Shown: piece after piece, positions 53,559 to 61,850 of the stretch
Numbering within the stretch: the first letter of the stretch is position 1
How the letters are laid out: the number at the start of each line of letters is the position of its first letter
Assembly (NCBI RefSeq): GCF_037138995.1
Contig: NZ_JBAXHI010000008.1
Span: forward strand, 1-64,000
DNA length: 64,000 nucleotides
Origin: Chlorohelix sp037138995
GTDB lineage: Bacteria > Chloroflexota > Chloroflexia > Chloroheliales > Chloroheliaceae
Direction of reading: 5' to 3'
Notes under the pieces: generated by a model
Database searches by the model: none
Told to the model about the DNA's origin: nothing
What the model saw: the letters and a program-made list of their open reading frames with translations, nothing else
Made by a program: the position numbers and the translations under genes

Positions 53559-54868
53559 CGATTAGCTTCCCAGTATAATTCTTTATCTCCGAATTTAACC
53601 AAGTCGCCACCATTAATTCCTTCGCGTTCTAACGCTCGACTAATGCCCATGCGATCAAGCACTAACTGTAATCGCTCTAACGCTTCCCAATTCTCCATCG
53701 GGGTCATAGCAACTATTCGCTCAATTCGCTTACCTCGCACTCGGTACACACCCGGAGTTTCGGCTATAACGGTAAAAGCATCGTCATCAAGGGTAGCAGG
53801 TGTCAGAACTGGCAATTCACCTCCCCTTGAAGCTGTCAATACGGTAGCTGACGGCAATTCCTTAACGGCTTTAGCTATCTGCAAAATCAATTCTTTAGTA
53901 CCTTGCCTCCCGGCTGCGGATATAATTTGCGGTTCTATATCTTTTTTGCGGAAATACTCTTTCAAGCGTTCAAGATTTTCTTGCGTTTCAGGTATATCAA
54001 CTTTGTTGATAACTACTATCTGGGGCTTTGCGGCTAGTTCTGGGCTGTATTCCTCTAATTCTTTGTTTATCTGCTCGTAATCGTTTATGGGGTCGCGCCC
54101 GGAAAAACCGCTACCGTCCAGCATATGCACCAGAATACGGGTACGTTCGACATGCCTTAAAAATTCATGCCCAAGCCCTACTCCCTTAGAAGCGCCCTCA
54201 ATCAAGCCGGGGATGTCTGCCACTACATAGGTATAATCGTTGTCAATAATTACTACCCCAAGATTTGGTTCTAGGGTGGTAAAGGGATAATCGGCAATTT
54301 TGGGAGTAGCGGCAGTAATAGCAGAAAGCAAGGTACTTTTCCCGGCGTTCGGGAAACCCACCAACCCAACATCGGCAAGAATCTTTAGTTCCAATCGTAG
54401 CCAGCGTTCCTCGCCCGGCTCACCGTTTTGAGCCATACGCGGCGCTTGATGGGTGCTGGTTTTGTAGTGGGTATTGCCAAGACCACCGCGCCCCGCTCGT
54501 GCCACCATAATAGTCTGACCGGGTTCTGTGAGATCACCTTGTAAAATCGGTTTTTCTGGATGGTCAGGTTCAGGTTCAGTATAGAAAATAGTGCCGGGTG
54601 GAACACTTATATAGAGGTCATACCCTGCCGAGCCGTGCATCTGCCGTTTTCTACCATAGCCGCCGCTTTGCGCTTTATAGTGTTGTTTATATTTGAATGG
54701 CAAAAGAGTGTTCAGGGAAGCATCTACCTTAAGGTAAATTGAGCCGCCCCGCCCACCGTCTCCACCATCGGGACCTCCAAAAGGCACGAATTTTTCACGT
54801 CGCATAGAAGCGGAACCATTTCCGCCATCACCGGCTTTTAAATGGATTTTAGCTTTGTCATAGAACAT
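53555..54868 (-). CDS. obg: Obg/CgtA GTPase
   Basis: The 437-residue protein has the full Obg layout. The N-terminal glycine-rich OBG fold (residues 1-160) includes 'IHLKAGDGGNGSASMRREKF' and 'GGDGGRGGSIYLKVD'. The G domain has P-loop 'GFPNAGKSTLLSAI', switch regions 'DYPFTTLEPNLGVV' and 'DIPGLIEGASKGVGLGHEF', and the NKxD motif 'VINKVD'. A C-terminal OCT domain ends it. Obg is an essential GTPase that binds the 50S subunit and links ribosome assembly with the stringent response. It lies downstream of the sigma factor gene, 51 bases away. Confidence 0.96.
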   Translation of the reverse strand: MFYDKAKIHLKAGDGGNGSASMRREKFVPFGGPDGGDGGRGGSIYLKVDASLNTLLPFKYKQHYKAQSGGYGRKRQMHGSAGYDLYISVPPGTIFYTEPEPDHPEKPILQGDLTEPGQTIMVARAGRGGLGNTHYKTSTHQAPRMAQNGEPGEERWLRLELKILADVGLVGFPNAGKSTLLSAITAATPKIADYPFTTLEPNLGVVIIDNDYTYVVADIPGLIEGASKGVGLGHEFLRHVERTRILVHMLDGSGFSGRDPINDYEQINKELEEYSPELAAKPQIVVINKVDIPETQENLERLKEYFRKKDIEPQIISAAGRQGTKELILQIAKAVKELPSATVLTASRGGELPVLTPATLDDDAFTVIAETPGVYRVRGKRIERIVAMTPMENWEALERLQLVLDRMGISRALEREGINGGDLVKFGDKELYWEANR

Positions 54869-54919
54869 ATGGTTTTGTTAATCCTGCTTAACCGTAGCTT
54901 TTTAATTCCTCCACCGGAT

Positions 54920-56062
54920 TTAGCTCTGGTCGTCAAGGAAGGCGCGCAGGACTTTGCCGATACGGGGGTGGCGCAACTTGCGCAATACTTTTGCTTCAAT
55001 CTGACGAATTCGTTCGCGGGTAATACCAAATTCACGCGCGACTTCTTCAAGGGTGCGTGGTCTGCCGCCTTCGTCCAGTCCGTAACGCAATTTAATAATT
55101 TGCTGTTCGCGAGGGGTAAGCTTTTCCAGAGCTTCTTGTACCGCTGCTTTCATTGCCTCCACGCCAGCTTGCGCTACCGGATCCATGCTGTTGGGGTCTT
55201 CGATAAAATCTCCCAGAGAAGTGCCTTCTCCCTCATCGCCAACCGGAGTTTCCAATGAGACCGCTTCCTGACTGGCAGCCAGTAACCTCTCAAGCCTTAC
55301 AAGCGGCATTTCAAGGTCTTTTGCTAGTTCTTCAAGGGTTGGTTCGCGGTTTAGGCGGGAAACTAGGTCACGACGCACTCTTTGTACTCTGGCGAGTTGT
55401 TCATTTAGGTGAGCAGGTAGCCGAATTAGCCTTCCTTGGTCAGCTATGGCACGTGTTACCGATTGGCGAATCCACCAAGTGGCATAAGTAGAGAATTTAT
55501 ATCCCAACTTATAATCATACTTGTCAATAGCACGCATCAACCCGATGTTGCCTTCTTGTATAAGGTCAAGTAAGGTTAAACCACCCGCACGGTTGCTGTA
55601 CTTACGCGCAATACTAACCACGAGGCGCAAATTTGCTTCCATTAGGTGGTTACGCGCTTCCTCACGAGTGCGTTCATCGCCCTCTGCCAGACGTTTAGCG
55701 AGTTCAATTTCTTGTGCGTAGGTAAGTAAAGCTACCCTGCCTATTTCGCGGAGGTAACTGGCTACACTATCGTCACTGTAATAATCATGGTCATGGTCAT
55801 AAGCAACAGAATGACGAACAACTGGGGCAGCTACGCTATCGTCAGGGGTAAAACTTTCCCCTATGGCATCTTTCTCAAGGTCTTCAACTTCTGCCAACAT
55901 AGCGCGAGTAGGCTGTTCGTCAAGCGCACTCTCTTCTGTTTCGTCTGTTTCTTCAGTTTCTTCTGATAAATTCCCGTTTAGCAATGTATCCTCGCCGAAT
56001 TGCTCGGTCTGAGCTTTACTATTTATGTGCTTGTTGGTATTTGCTGCCTTTTGTTCCATCAT
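54920..56062 (-). CDS. Primary-type sigma-70 factor (RpoD/SigA)
   Basis: The protein of about 380 residues has a Glu/Asp-rich N-terminus (residues 1-85). Region 1.2 follows ('DSVASYLREIGRVALLTYAQ'), then region 2 with 'MEANLRLVVSIARKYSNR', 'LLDLIQEGNIGLMRAIDKYD' and 'FSTYATWWIRQSVTRAIA' (core and -10 binding), region 3, and region 4 with 'KLTPREQQIIKLRYGLDE' and 'REFGITRERIRQIEAKVLRK' (-35 helix). This is a group 1 or 2 sigma factor; only the full genome would tell the principal one. Start is at ATG 56062 or 56059. Confidence 0.92.
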   Translation of the reverse strand: MMEQKAANTNKHINSKAQTEQFGEDTLLNGNLSEETEETDETEESALDEQPTRAMLAEVEDLEKDAIGESFTPDDSVAAPVVRHSVAYDHDHDYYSDDSVASYLREIGRVALLTYAQEIELAKRLAEGDERTREEARNHLMEANLRLVVSIARKYSNRAGGLTLLDLIQEGNIGLMRAIDKYDYKLGYKFSTYATWWIRQSVTRAIADQGRLIRLPAHLNEQLARVQRVRRDLVSRLNREPTLEELAKDLEMPLVRLERLLAASQEAVSLETPVGDEGEGTSLGDFIEDPNSMDPVAQAGVEAMKAAVQEALEKLTPREQQIIKLRYGLDEGGRPRTLEEVAREFGITRERIRQIEAKVLRKLRHPRIGKVLRAFLDDQS

Positions 56063-56201
56063 ATACAATTATTTATTTCAGTAGAGAAATTATTATTTTC
56101 TCTACTTGCTAAGTATATTACTTTTAGTCTTATTTTGCTGATAGCTGTTCAATTTTGAGTATTCTAACACATCACGTAATAAATCTCATCTTAGATTGGA
56201 G

Positions 56202-57014
56202 TTATCGCGTTGTAATTGCGACATAGGCAATTTTTACAATTACACTGGCTGAACCGCTATTATCACCTAAAAAAAGAAAATTCGGATGGTCGTAAGGAAA
56301 GCCAAAATCGCTATAATCTCGCAATTTATTGCTGAGCAAAACTTTGTTGTCGGTTGAAAGCGTGTAGGTAGCGTCTTTAATGGTTAGCTCATAGTTGGTT
56401 AGGGCAGCAGTGGTATTGAAATCAACGCCTTCCCCATGTGTGAATAATGTTACATCGTTAGTGTTCGGGTGCTTAAGTCCGTCATTTTGCGCCCAAATTT
56501 GATTTGTCCAAAAGGCAAGTTCAATTCCTATTTTATCTTTGCCTAATAGCGCAACGCTAAAACCTGCCCGGTCGGATATTCCATCTTTGTTACGGTCTCC
56601 ATATTTGTGTTCTTCTTTAACAATCTGAATTTTGAAACTTAGGGTAAACCCTTTTTCTTGGTAGAGAACAGGCACCAGATTGGGTTTGGCAAAATATCCG
56701 GTGAGGTCGTTATCTGCTTGATGAGTATCAAGGGTTGTAACTCCAGCGTTATAAGACTGCTTTGAACTGGAACCTACCATCGGTATATTCAACATCTTAA
56801 AACCTTGTGTATCGGGAATTCCCGTATCAAGCGCACCATCATACAATACCACCAAATCGTTTTTGGAGATTGGGGTAGCTGTTACTGAAGCTGTAGTGGT
56901 TAAAGGCGTTGGTGTATTTAGTTGTAAAGTTGGAGTCGGCATCGTGCTACAAGCAGTAAGAAAAAAAGCGGCCAATATGGTTAAGATTACAACTTTAATT
57001 CTAGATGCCCTCAT
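56202..57014 (-). CDS. Lipoprotein with lectin-like beta-sandwich domain
   Basis: The 270-residue protein has the lipoprotein signal 'IKVVILTILAAFFLTACSTM' and a Thr/Pro linker. From about residue 50 there is a beta-sandwich domain ('VVLYDGALDTGIPDTQGFKM', 'GYFAKPNLVPVLYQEKGFTL', 'FSVALLGKDKIGIELAFWTN', ending 'NSGSASVIVKIAYVAI'). It looks like a concanavalin-type carbohydrate-binding or choice-of-anchor protein; family assignment by eye is tentative. It is an extracytoplasmic, lipid-anchored protein between sigA and lysX. Confidence 0.65.
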   Translation of the reverse strand: MRASRIKVVILTILAAFFLTACSTMPTPTLQLNTPTPLTTTASVTATPISKNDLVVLYDGALDTGIPDTQGFKMLNIPMVGSSSKQSYNAGVTTLDTHQADNDLTGYFAKPNLVPVLYQEKGFTLSFKIQIVKEEHKYGDRNKDGISDRAGFSVALLGKDKIGIELAFWTNQIWAQNDGLKHPNTNDVTLFTHGEGVDFNTTAALTNYELTIKDATYTLSTDNKVLLSNKLRDYSDFGFPYDHPNFLFLGDNSGSASVIVKIAYVAITTR

Positions 57015-57117
57015 TATAAATCTTTATGAAAAACTACATTACTTCTTTTCCAGCAAAAGCGTCTTTTTACAAATTGCCCAAACACCGGAGTTATAATCCG
57101 GTGTCGGGACGTGCTGC

Positions 57118-57966
57118 TTATATTTGTGCGAGGGCATACTGAATAATAAGCGGCGCAAGTTCTTCTGCCAAACCTAGCGAACTGAACTCGATTGTATAAT
57201 CAACCTCGATTGCTTTGAGGCTATCCCCATCTTCAATCAGGTCAACCGCTAATACTCCCCCACCAACCGCATTTGCAGCTGCCAACGCTACTTCGACTAT
57301 TTGTGGAGTGAGCGGGCAATCAATTACGGTCAAATTCTTGTCACCACTGCTGGTAGCGCGGTTGGCAATCATATAAATTGCTTTGACGACCTGCTTGCCA
57401 ATAACAAAAGCGCGAATATCTCTACCGGGGCGGTTTTGGAGATATTCCTGTAAATAATAGATGGCATGGTCGTACTGTCCAAGCTGATCTTTGTATTCTA
57501 GCACAGCCTTAGCAGCATCATAATCGTTTAGCCTTGCTACCAATGAGCCTTTATCCCCGGTGATAGGTTTAAGCATAACCGGGAAGCTTAACTCATTGAT
57601 GCTGGTCATAGCGCTTTCTAAGTTAAAGGAAATTTGAGTGCGCGGTGTAGGCACATTATTTTCCACAAAAGCTATGGTAGTAAGCAATTTGTCGCCGCAT
57701 GTTCTTGCTACCTCATAGCTATTAACCGTTTTGACTCCGGCTCTTTCAAGCAGAATAAGGCTGTACAGAGCTACAAAGTGGTCAATGGTGCGTTCAATAA
57801 CCACTTCGGCTTCACCCGGTGCAATAACCTTACCTTCTTGCATATCGAACGCAATTTCGGAAGTATTTATTAGTAGCGGCTCTACTCCGAGTTTGCGTGC
57901 CGCCTCAATTAAAGCGTTTTCGTCTTCGCGCAGTTCCGTGTAGAGAATGCCAAGCTTTTTCCCCAT
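57118..57966 (-). CDS. lysX: LysW-alpha-aminoadipate ligase
   Basis: The 282-residue ATP-grasp ligase matches LysX of the aminoadipate lysine pathway (first seen in Thermus). It has 'VALYSLILLERAGVKTVNSY', 'FPVMLKPITGDKGSLVARLN', 'RDIRAFVIGKQVVKAIYMIA' and, at the C-terminus, 'LAVDLIEDGDSLKAIEVDY'. It attaches alpha-aminoadipate to the C-terminal Glu of carrier protein LysW. The usual EVNHT motif is 'EVDYT' here. It begins one base after the homocitrate synthase stop. LysW, LysY and LysZ genes are not in the window, but no DapB/DapA genes are either. Confidence 0.85.
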   Translation of the reverse strand: MGKKLGILYTELREDENALIEAARKLGVEPLLINTSEIAFDMQEGKVIAPGEAEVVIERTIDHFVALYSLILLERAGVKTVNSYEVARTCGDKLLTTIAFVENNVPTPRTQISFNLESAMTSINELSFPVMLKPITGDKGSLVARLNDYDAAKAVLEYKDQLGQYDHAIYYLQEYLQNRPGRDIRAFVIGKQVVKAIYMIANRATSSGDKNLTVIDCPLTPQIVEVALAAANAVGGGVLAVDLIEDGDSLKAIEVDYTIEFSSLGLAEELAPLIIQYALAQI

Positions 57967-57967
57967 A

Positions 57968-59179
57968 TTAGTCTTCCTTCCCGGCGCTAGACGGTTTATG
58001 ACTCTTGATAATCAGGTCAACGTTTTCCAGTGAAATCGGCTCAAGCCCTGCCGCGTGCCGCACTTTTTCAGTGATGATAGCAATGTCAGCATCGGACAGT
58101 TCTAGTTCTAATTCACGGACACGGGCGGCGATAGCGTGTTTGCCGGTGATACGGCTGGCAATATCGAGAGTTCGGCGTATACCGAAATCTTCCGGTCGTA
58201 GCACTTCGTAAGCCTGACTGTCCTGCAAAATCGCTTTAGTGTGGATTCCGGCTTTATGAGTAAAAGCATTCGGAGCGGTGATGGGCATATCATGTGGAAT
58301 AGGCACGCCCAGAATGGTAGCTACCATTTTATCCAGTTTGGGCAATTCCACCAGATTATATTGCTTGACCAATTCTCGATCCAGCGAATAAAGTCGCGCT
58401 ACCAATCCGCTCAGGGAGCAAATACCGTTGCGTTCGCCGATACCCATAACCGTAACATTAATGCAGTGTGCGCCGGCTTCCATCGCGGCAAGGGCATTTG
58501 CCACCCCACATCCGGTATCATTATGCCCGTGAAACTCCACTTTGAACCGGAAGCGTTTGGTAAATTCCAATATGCGGTCGTACACTTCAAACGGGGTTGC
58601 CCCTCCGACAGTATCCGGGAAATCCACCTGATCTACGCCGGCTTCATCCAACGCAGCGCAAATGTAAAGAAGGTCTTTAAGGTCGGTGCGGAAGGCATCT
58701 TCTGCGCCAAAGCGAGCGAAACGCCCTTTACTGTGTACATACTCTACCATATTACAGGCGAGTTTTGAAACTTCCTCAACACTTTTGCCGTGGCTGGCTT
58801 TCTGAAGGAACTTACTGGTACCCATGAAAAGGTTGATACCATATGCGCCAGTTTCGAGCGCCATATCCACATCTTCCTGATTGACGCGACAATGTACCAG
58901 CACTTTGCTGTTTGAATTTTTCTTTTTAAGTTGGCTTACCATAGTAGTAAGTTCTTCCAACGCATTTGGATAGCTGACGGGCGAACCTACTTCAATGTAA
59001 TCAACACCGAACCGCGCCAATGCGGTGGCAATTTCGATTTTTTGTGGGAAAGAAAAATGGGCGCGGCTGAATTGCTCGCCCTCGCGTAACGTGGTGTCCA
59101 GAATCTCCACGCTTTTAATATTGGTGCGGCGCAGCGCTATGCCGTTCGCCACCTCGTTTTGTGGTTCGGTGTCCTCCAT
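57968..59179 (-). CDS. Homocitrate synthase
   Basis: The protein of about 403 residues is a DRE-TIM enzyme: 'VEILDTTLREGEQFSRAHF' (DxxxRxG-type active-site Arg-Glu), 'VLVHCRVNQEDVDMALETG', metal-site 'VEFHGHNDTGCGVANALAAM' and C-terminal 'AGIHTKAILQDSQAYEVLRP' with the 'ARVRELELE' tail. It condenses acetyl-CoA with 2-oxoglutarate to homocitrate, the first step of aminoadipate lysine synthesis. Being directly upstream of lysX favours this over isopropylmalate or citramalate synthase. I chose ATG 59179 (GAGGAG, 4 bases upstream). The usual regulatory domain of IPMS is absent. Confidence 0.88.
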   Translation of the reverse strand: MEDTEPQNEVANGIALRRTNIKSVEILDTTLREGEQFSRAHFSFPQKIEIATALARFGVDYIEVGSPVSYPNALEELTTMVSQLKKKNSNSKVLVHCRVNQEDVDMALETGAYGINLFMGTSKFLQKASHGKSVEEVSKLACNMVEYVHSKGRFARFGAEDAFRTDLKDLLYICAALDEAGVDQVDFPDTVGGATPFEVYDRILEFTKRFRFKVEFHGHNDTGCGVANALAAMEAGAHCINVTVMGIGERNGICSLSGLVARLYSLDRELVKQYNLVELPKLDKMVATILGVPIPHDMPITAPNAFTHKAGIHTKAILQDSQAYEVLRPEDFGIRRTLDIASRITGKHAIAARVRELELELSDADIAIITEKVRHAAGLEPISLENVDLIIKSHKPSSAGKED

Positions 59180-59512
59180 GGTACTCCTCAAAATAGGCGT
59201 TACTCTGATAAAAGTGGGCAAGAAGCCTTGATTGGCTAGAATACACTAATCCCTGCCAAGTCGCAACAATAATGGTTGTAATGTAGCCTCCACAAAATGC
59301 AGGCAAATGCTTTATGATGTTAAATGTCTAACAATAAAGGGCAGTCTTTGCGCTTAGTCAACCACAGTAAAGAAAAAGGATTTAGAAGCTGTTGCCAAAA
59401 CAATTGTCTAAACTGCTTTTAGAGGGTAAAATATTTGTATCGTTTCGAGAAGAATTCCCGTATATTAGACGTGGAATTTCTGGCGTACCTTTAACGCATT
59501 TAGACAAGGCAA

Positions 59513-59830
59513 ATGGCGATGGATGAGATTACCGAAGACGATATACTCTTAACCCCTGAAACAAACGGTGCAACGGTAAAACCCCGTAAAAACCGCCTGA
59601 AGAAGCATTCTGGGAAGTTGCTGGCAACCAGTTTATTGGCAACCAGCCTTTTGTTAGCTGCTTGCGCCGACCAAGATTGCACTTATATTTACAAGCAGGT
59701 CAACCAACCAACTTCCTCAGGTTTTACCGGTTCTACTAACCAGCAACCTGTTACCAATTGCTACAGTAGCGGCAGCCGTTATTATGGGAGCAGTTATGTT
59801 TATGTTGGATCTTACGGCAGTAGTGGCTGA
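59513..59830 (+). CDS. Small Tyr/Ser/Gly-rich lipoprotein (YgiB-like)
   Basis: The 105-residue protein has a long basic N-terminus ('VKPRKNRLKKHSGK'), a hydrophobic stretch with the lipobox 'LLAAC' (Cys about 51), and a mature part of about 55 residues rich in Tyr, Ser, Gly and Asn. It ends in 'SYGSSG'. Two more cysteines follow the lipobox (CTY, NCY). This layout, a long charged signal then a short polar tail, resembles enterobacterial YgiB/YjfM (DUF1190), which also sit beside glutathionylspermidine-synthase-like ATP-grasp enzymes. It may be the acceptor for a neighbouring ligase; this is inference. Confidence 0.6.
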   Translation: MAMDEITEDDILLTPETNGATVKPRKNRLKKHSGKLLATSLLATSLLLAACADQDCTYIYKQVNQPTSSGFTGSTNQQPVTNCYSSGSRYYGSSYVYVGSYGSSG

Positions 59831-59842
59831 TAAATCTTTCCT

Positions 59843-60511
59843 ATGTTAAAACCGGTTCAGTTGTTCCGGCGTTGGCGAGATGCCGCCGGTCCTTTATTCG
59901 GAATGAACGTGCCTGCTGCTCCTTTCTCGGAGATAGGAGCAATTATGAATCTTAGCAAGCACGATGCAGCCCAACCACGCGCTGATGAGTTATGCCATTC
60001 AATCGCGGTTACTTTGGCTAATTCAGAAGCGGGTGAGCTTGTAAAAGCGGGGGGGGCAGCTTTCGTTCTTGATTTACCCGGCTTTATCTCAGTCGGAACC
60101 GGCGCATATTTGCAAGCAGAAGGAATTGCTCCGGTTCTATTGTTGGCATCCTTTTATTATGCTAATGCCTTTATTGATGGGCGTTCCTCCCTTCCTAATC
60201 TCGCTTACTATGGCGCTATCCTAGGGGGATATAGTGCAGAAAAAGGATTAGCTTTTTTACTTGAGCGTGAACGTCTTCCCTATCCTGAGCCAGATAAGCT
60301 CGCTCTTATTGGGCAGTTCGATAACCGTTATGCTCTGGGAGAAAAGTATTTTCCTCCATTTGAGGTATTGCAGGTCAAGGGAATCCGGGCTTTGGTGGAT
60401 GTTCGCCCGCTTGGTGAGGAGGTCTTGCCAGATTTGTTTGATTATTATGAGCTTGCTGCTGAGGCGGGTTTTGATATTTACTCTTCCCGGCTTAATATTC
60501 CTTTCAAGTAA
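59843..60511 (+). CDS. Uncharacterised 222-residue protein of the ATP-grasp module
   Basis: I do not recognise a family. The frame opens at ATG 59843, 12 bases after the lipoprotein stop. ATG 59945 has AGGAG 5 bases before it and is the better ribosome start, giving 188 residues. The protein has hydrophobic stretches 'AAFVLDLPGFISVGTGAYLQ' and 'APVLLLASFYYANAFIDG' that could be membrane-associated, then 'QFDNRYALGEKYFPPFEVLQ' and 'VKGIRALVDVRPLGEEVLPD'. No catalytic motif is visible. It lies between the lipoprotein and the ATP-grasp enzyme genes, so it probably serves them. Confidence 0.55.
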   Translation: MLKPVQLFRRWRDAAGPLFGMNVPAAPFSEIGAIMNLSKHDAAQPRADELCHSIAVTLANSEAGELVKAGGAAFVLDLPGFISVGTGAYLQAEGIAPVLLLASFYYANAFIDGRSSLPNLAYYGAILGGYSAEKGLAFLLERERLPYPEPDKLALIGQFDNRYALGEKYFPPFEVLQVKGIRALVDVRPLGEEVLPDLFDYYELAAEAGFDIYSSRLNIPFK

Positions 60512-60537
60512 ATACGTTACATAACAGAAGCAAAAAA

Positions 60538-61848
60538 TTGTATAGCTTAATTGAACGGCTGCTAAAAATATACCCACGCCGCTACGCAACAATGGCAGTA
60601 GCTTTTAATGACCGTGCCGCTATTTGCGATCAACTTATTGAGAGTCGGGTAGAAGGTCAGATTTATACTGGTCTGAATGGTCTGGTTTTGACTGCCTATG
60701 AAAAGGATAGCCTGATAAAGTTGACGAGCCTGTTTGCCAGCATTATGAGTAAAGCGATGGGCATCATTGTAACTGAACTGTCCGATACAGAGCTTGAAGA
60801 ACTGGGCTGGCCCCCCTCACTGGCATACGCGCTACGACATGAACCGCCAAATCGCTGGCTGACTCCAATCGGGCGTTTGGATTTTGGATTGGATGAATCC
60901 GGCAATTGGCAATTGATGGAGTATAACAGCGATACGCCAAGCGGTTCGCAGGAAGTTACAGATGTAGAAGCGCGTCTTTGGAAAGCATTGCGTTGTTGCG
61001 AAGGGGTAGCACGGCTTAATCCGCTTATTGGTGAAAATATGCTAGAAGCCTTACATCAAGAAGCGCGTTTTTTGCCTGTTCCGCCGGGATATGCCTCGGC
61101 TGAAGGTCCCATGCGCCCTCCTCGCGTGGGTTTTATGGTGCGGGGGCGGTATCTTACCGATCTAGCGCAGGTAATGTGGTACAAGCGTGGTTTGGAGGCG
61201 CGTGGTCTGGAGTGCGTAGTGGGCGACCCTAACAACCTTTCGTTGGTTGGCAATCGGATATATCTACTTGGAGAACCAATAGATGCGCTCTATCGCCTGT
61301 TCCCGATTGAATTTCTCTCACAAGAGCCGCTTTTTGCCGCTTATTTGCAGGCTAACCTGACGGGCGCGCTAAAATGCCTGAACAACTTGCGTGGGTTTTT
61401 GGCACAATCAAAGGCGATAATGGCATGGGTGTGGCATGAGCGTGATAATTATGTTCTTTTCACCGCAGATGAGCGCAAAGCAATTTACAGTAGCTTGCCC
61501 GAAACCTATTTACTGAATGCTTTACCCCCTAATTTTGAGCGAGGCGATTATATCATCAAGGAATTTTATGGGCGAGAAGGGGCAGAAGTTTATAACGGGG
61601 CAGAATTGAGCGATAGTGATTGGCAGGAAATCAGGGATTACCACACTTATATTGCCCAACGCCGTATAAATCTTTCGGCAGTGCCGCACGCGGTGGTAAA
61701 CCTTGCTAGAGAGGTGCAACAGACTGAAGTTTACCCTTGTGTGGGTAGTTTTGTAATAGGCGGTGATTGGGGAGGCTGCTATACGCGGGTAGGTGGGCGT
61801 ATAACTACCGCACAGGCGCAATTTATACCTACCTTGCAGGAGGTGTGA
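60538..61848 (+). CDS. Glutathionylspermidine synthase-like ATP-grasp ligase
   Basis: The 436-residue protein matches the C-terminal synthetase part of the glutathionylspermidine synthase family. It has 'WQLMEYNSDTPSGSQEVTD' (acid/nucleotide site), 'GFLAQSKAIMAWVWHER', 'DYIIKEFYGREGAEVYNG' (ATP phosphate-binding Gly-rich loop) and 'VGSFVIGGDWGGCYTRVGG' near the end. Such enzymes form amide bonds using ATP. The amidase half of true GSP synthase is missing, as in YgiC and YjfC. The start is TTG 60538 or ATG 60592; neither has a good ribosome site. Substrates are unknown. Confidence 0.85.
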   Translation: MYSLIERLLKIYPRRYATMAVAFNDRAAICDQLIESRVEGQIYTGLNGLVLTAYEKDSLIKLTSLFASIMSKAMGIIVTELSDTELEELGWPPSLAYALRHEPPNRWLTPIGRLDFGLDESGNWQLMEYNSDTPSGSQEVTDVEARLWKALRCCEGVARLNPLIGENMLEALHQEARFLPVPPGYASAEGPMRPPRVGFMVRGRYLTDLAQVMWYKRGLEARGLECVVGDPNNLSLVGNRIYLLGEPIDALYRLFPIEFLSQEPLFAAYLQANLTGALKCLNNLRGFLAQSKAIMAWVWHERDNYVLFTADERKAIYSSLPETYLLNALPPNFERGDYIIKEFYGREGAEVYNGAELSDSDWQEIRDYHTYIAQRRINLSAVPHAVVNLAREVQQTEVYPCVGSFVIGGDWGGCYTRVGGRITTAQAQFIPTLQEV

Positions 61849-61850
61849 TA

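Noticed and set aside
58241..58768. 175-codon open frame on the plus strand
   Set aside because: It is the antisense shadow of homocitrate synthase, whose motifs are clear on the other strand.
59620..59652. Short direct repeat of TTGGCAACCAG-like units in the lipoprotein signal
   Set aside because: It encodes a repeated 'LLATS' within a hydrophobic signal, probably a local duplication with no wider meaning.
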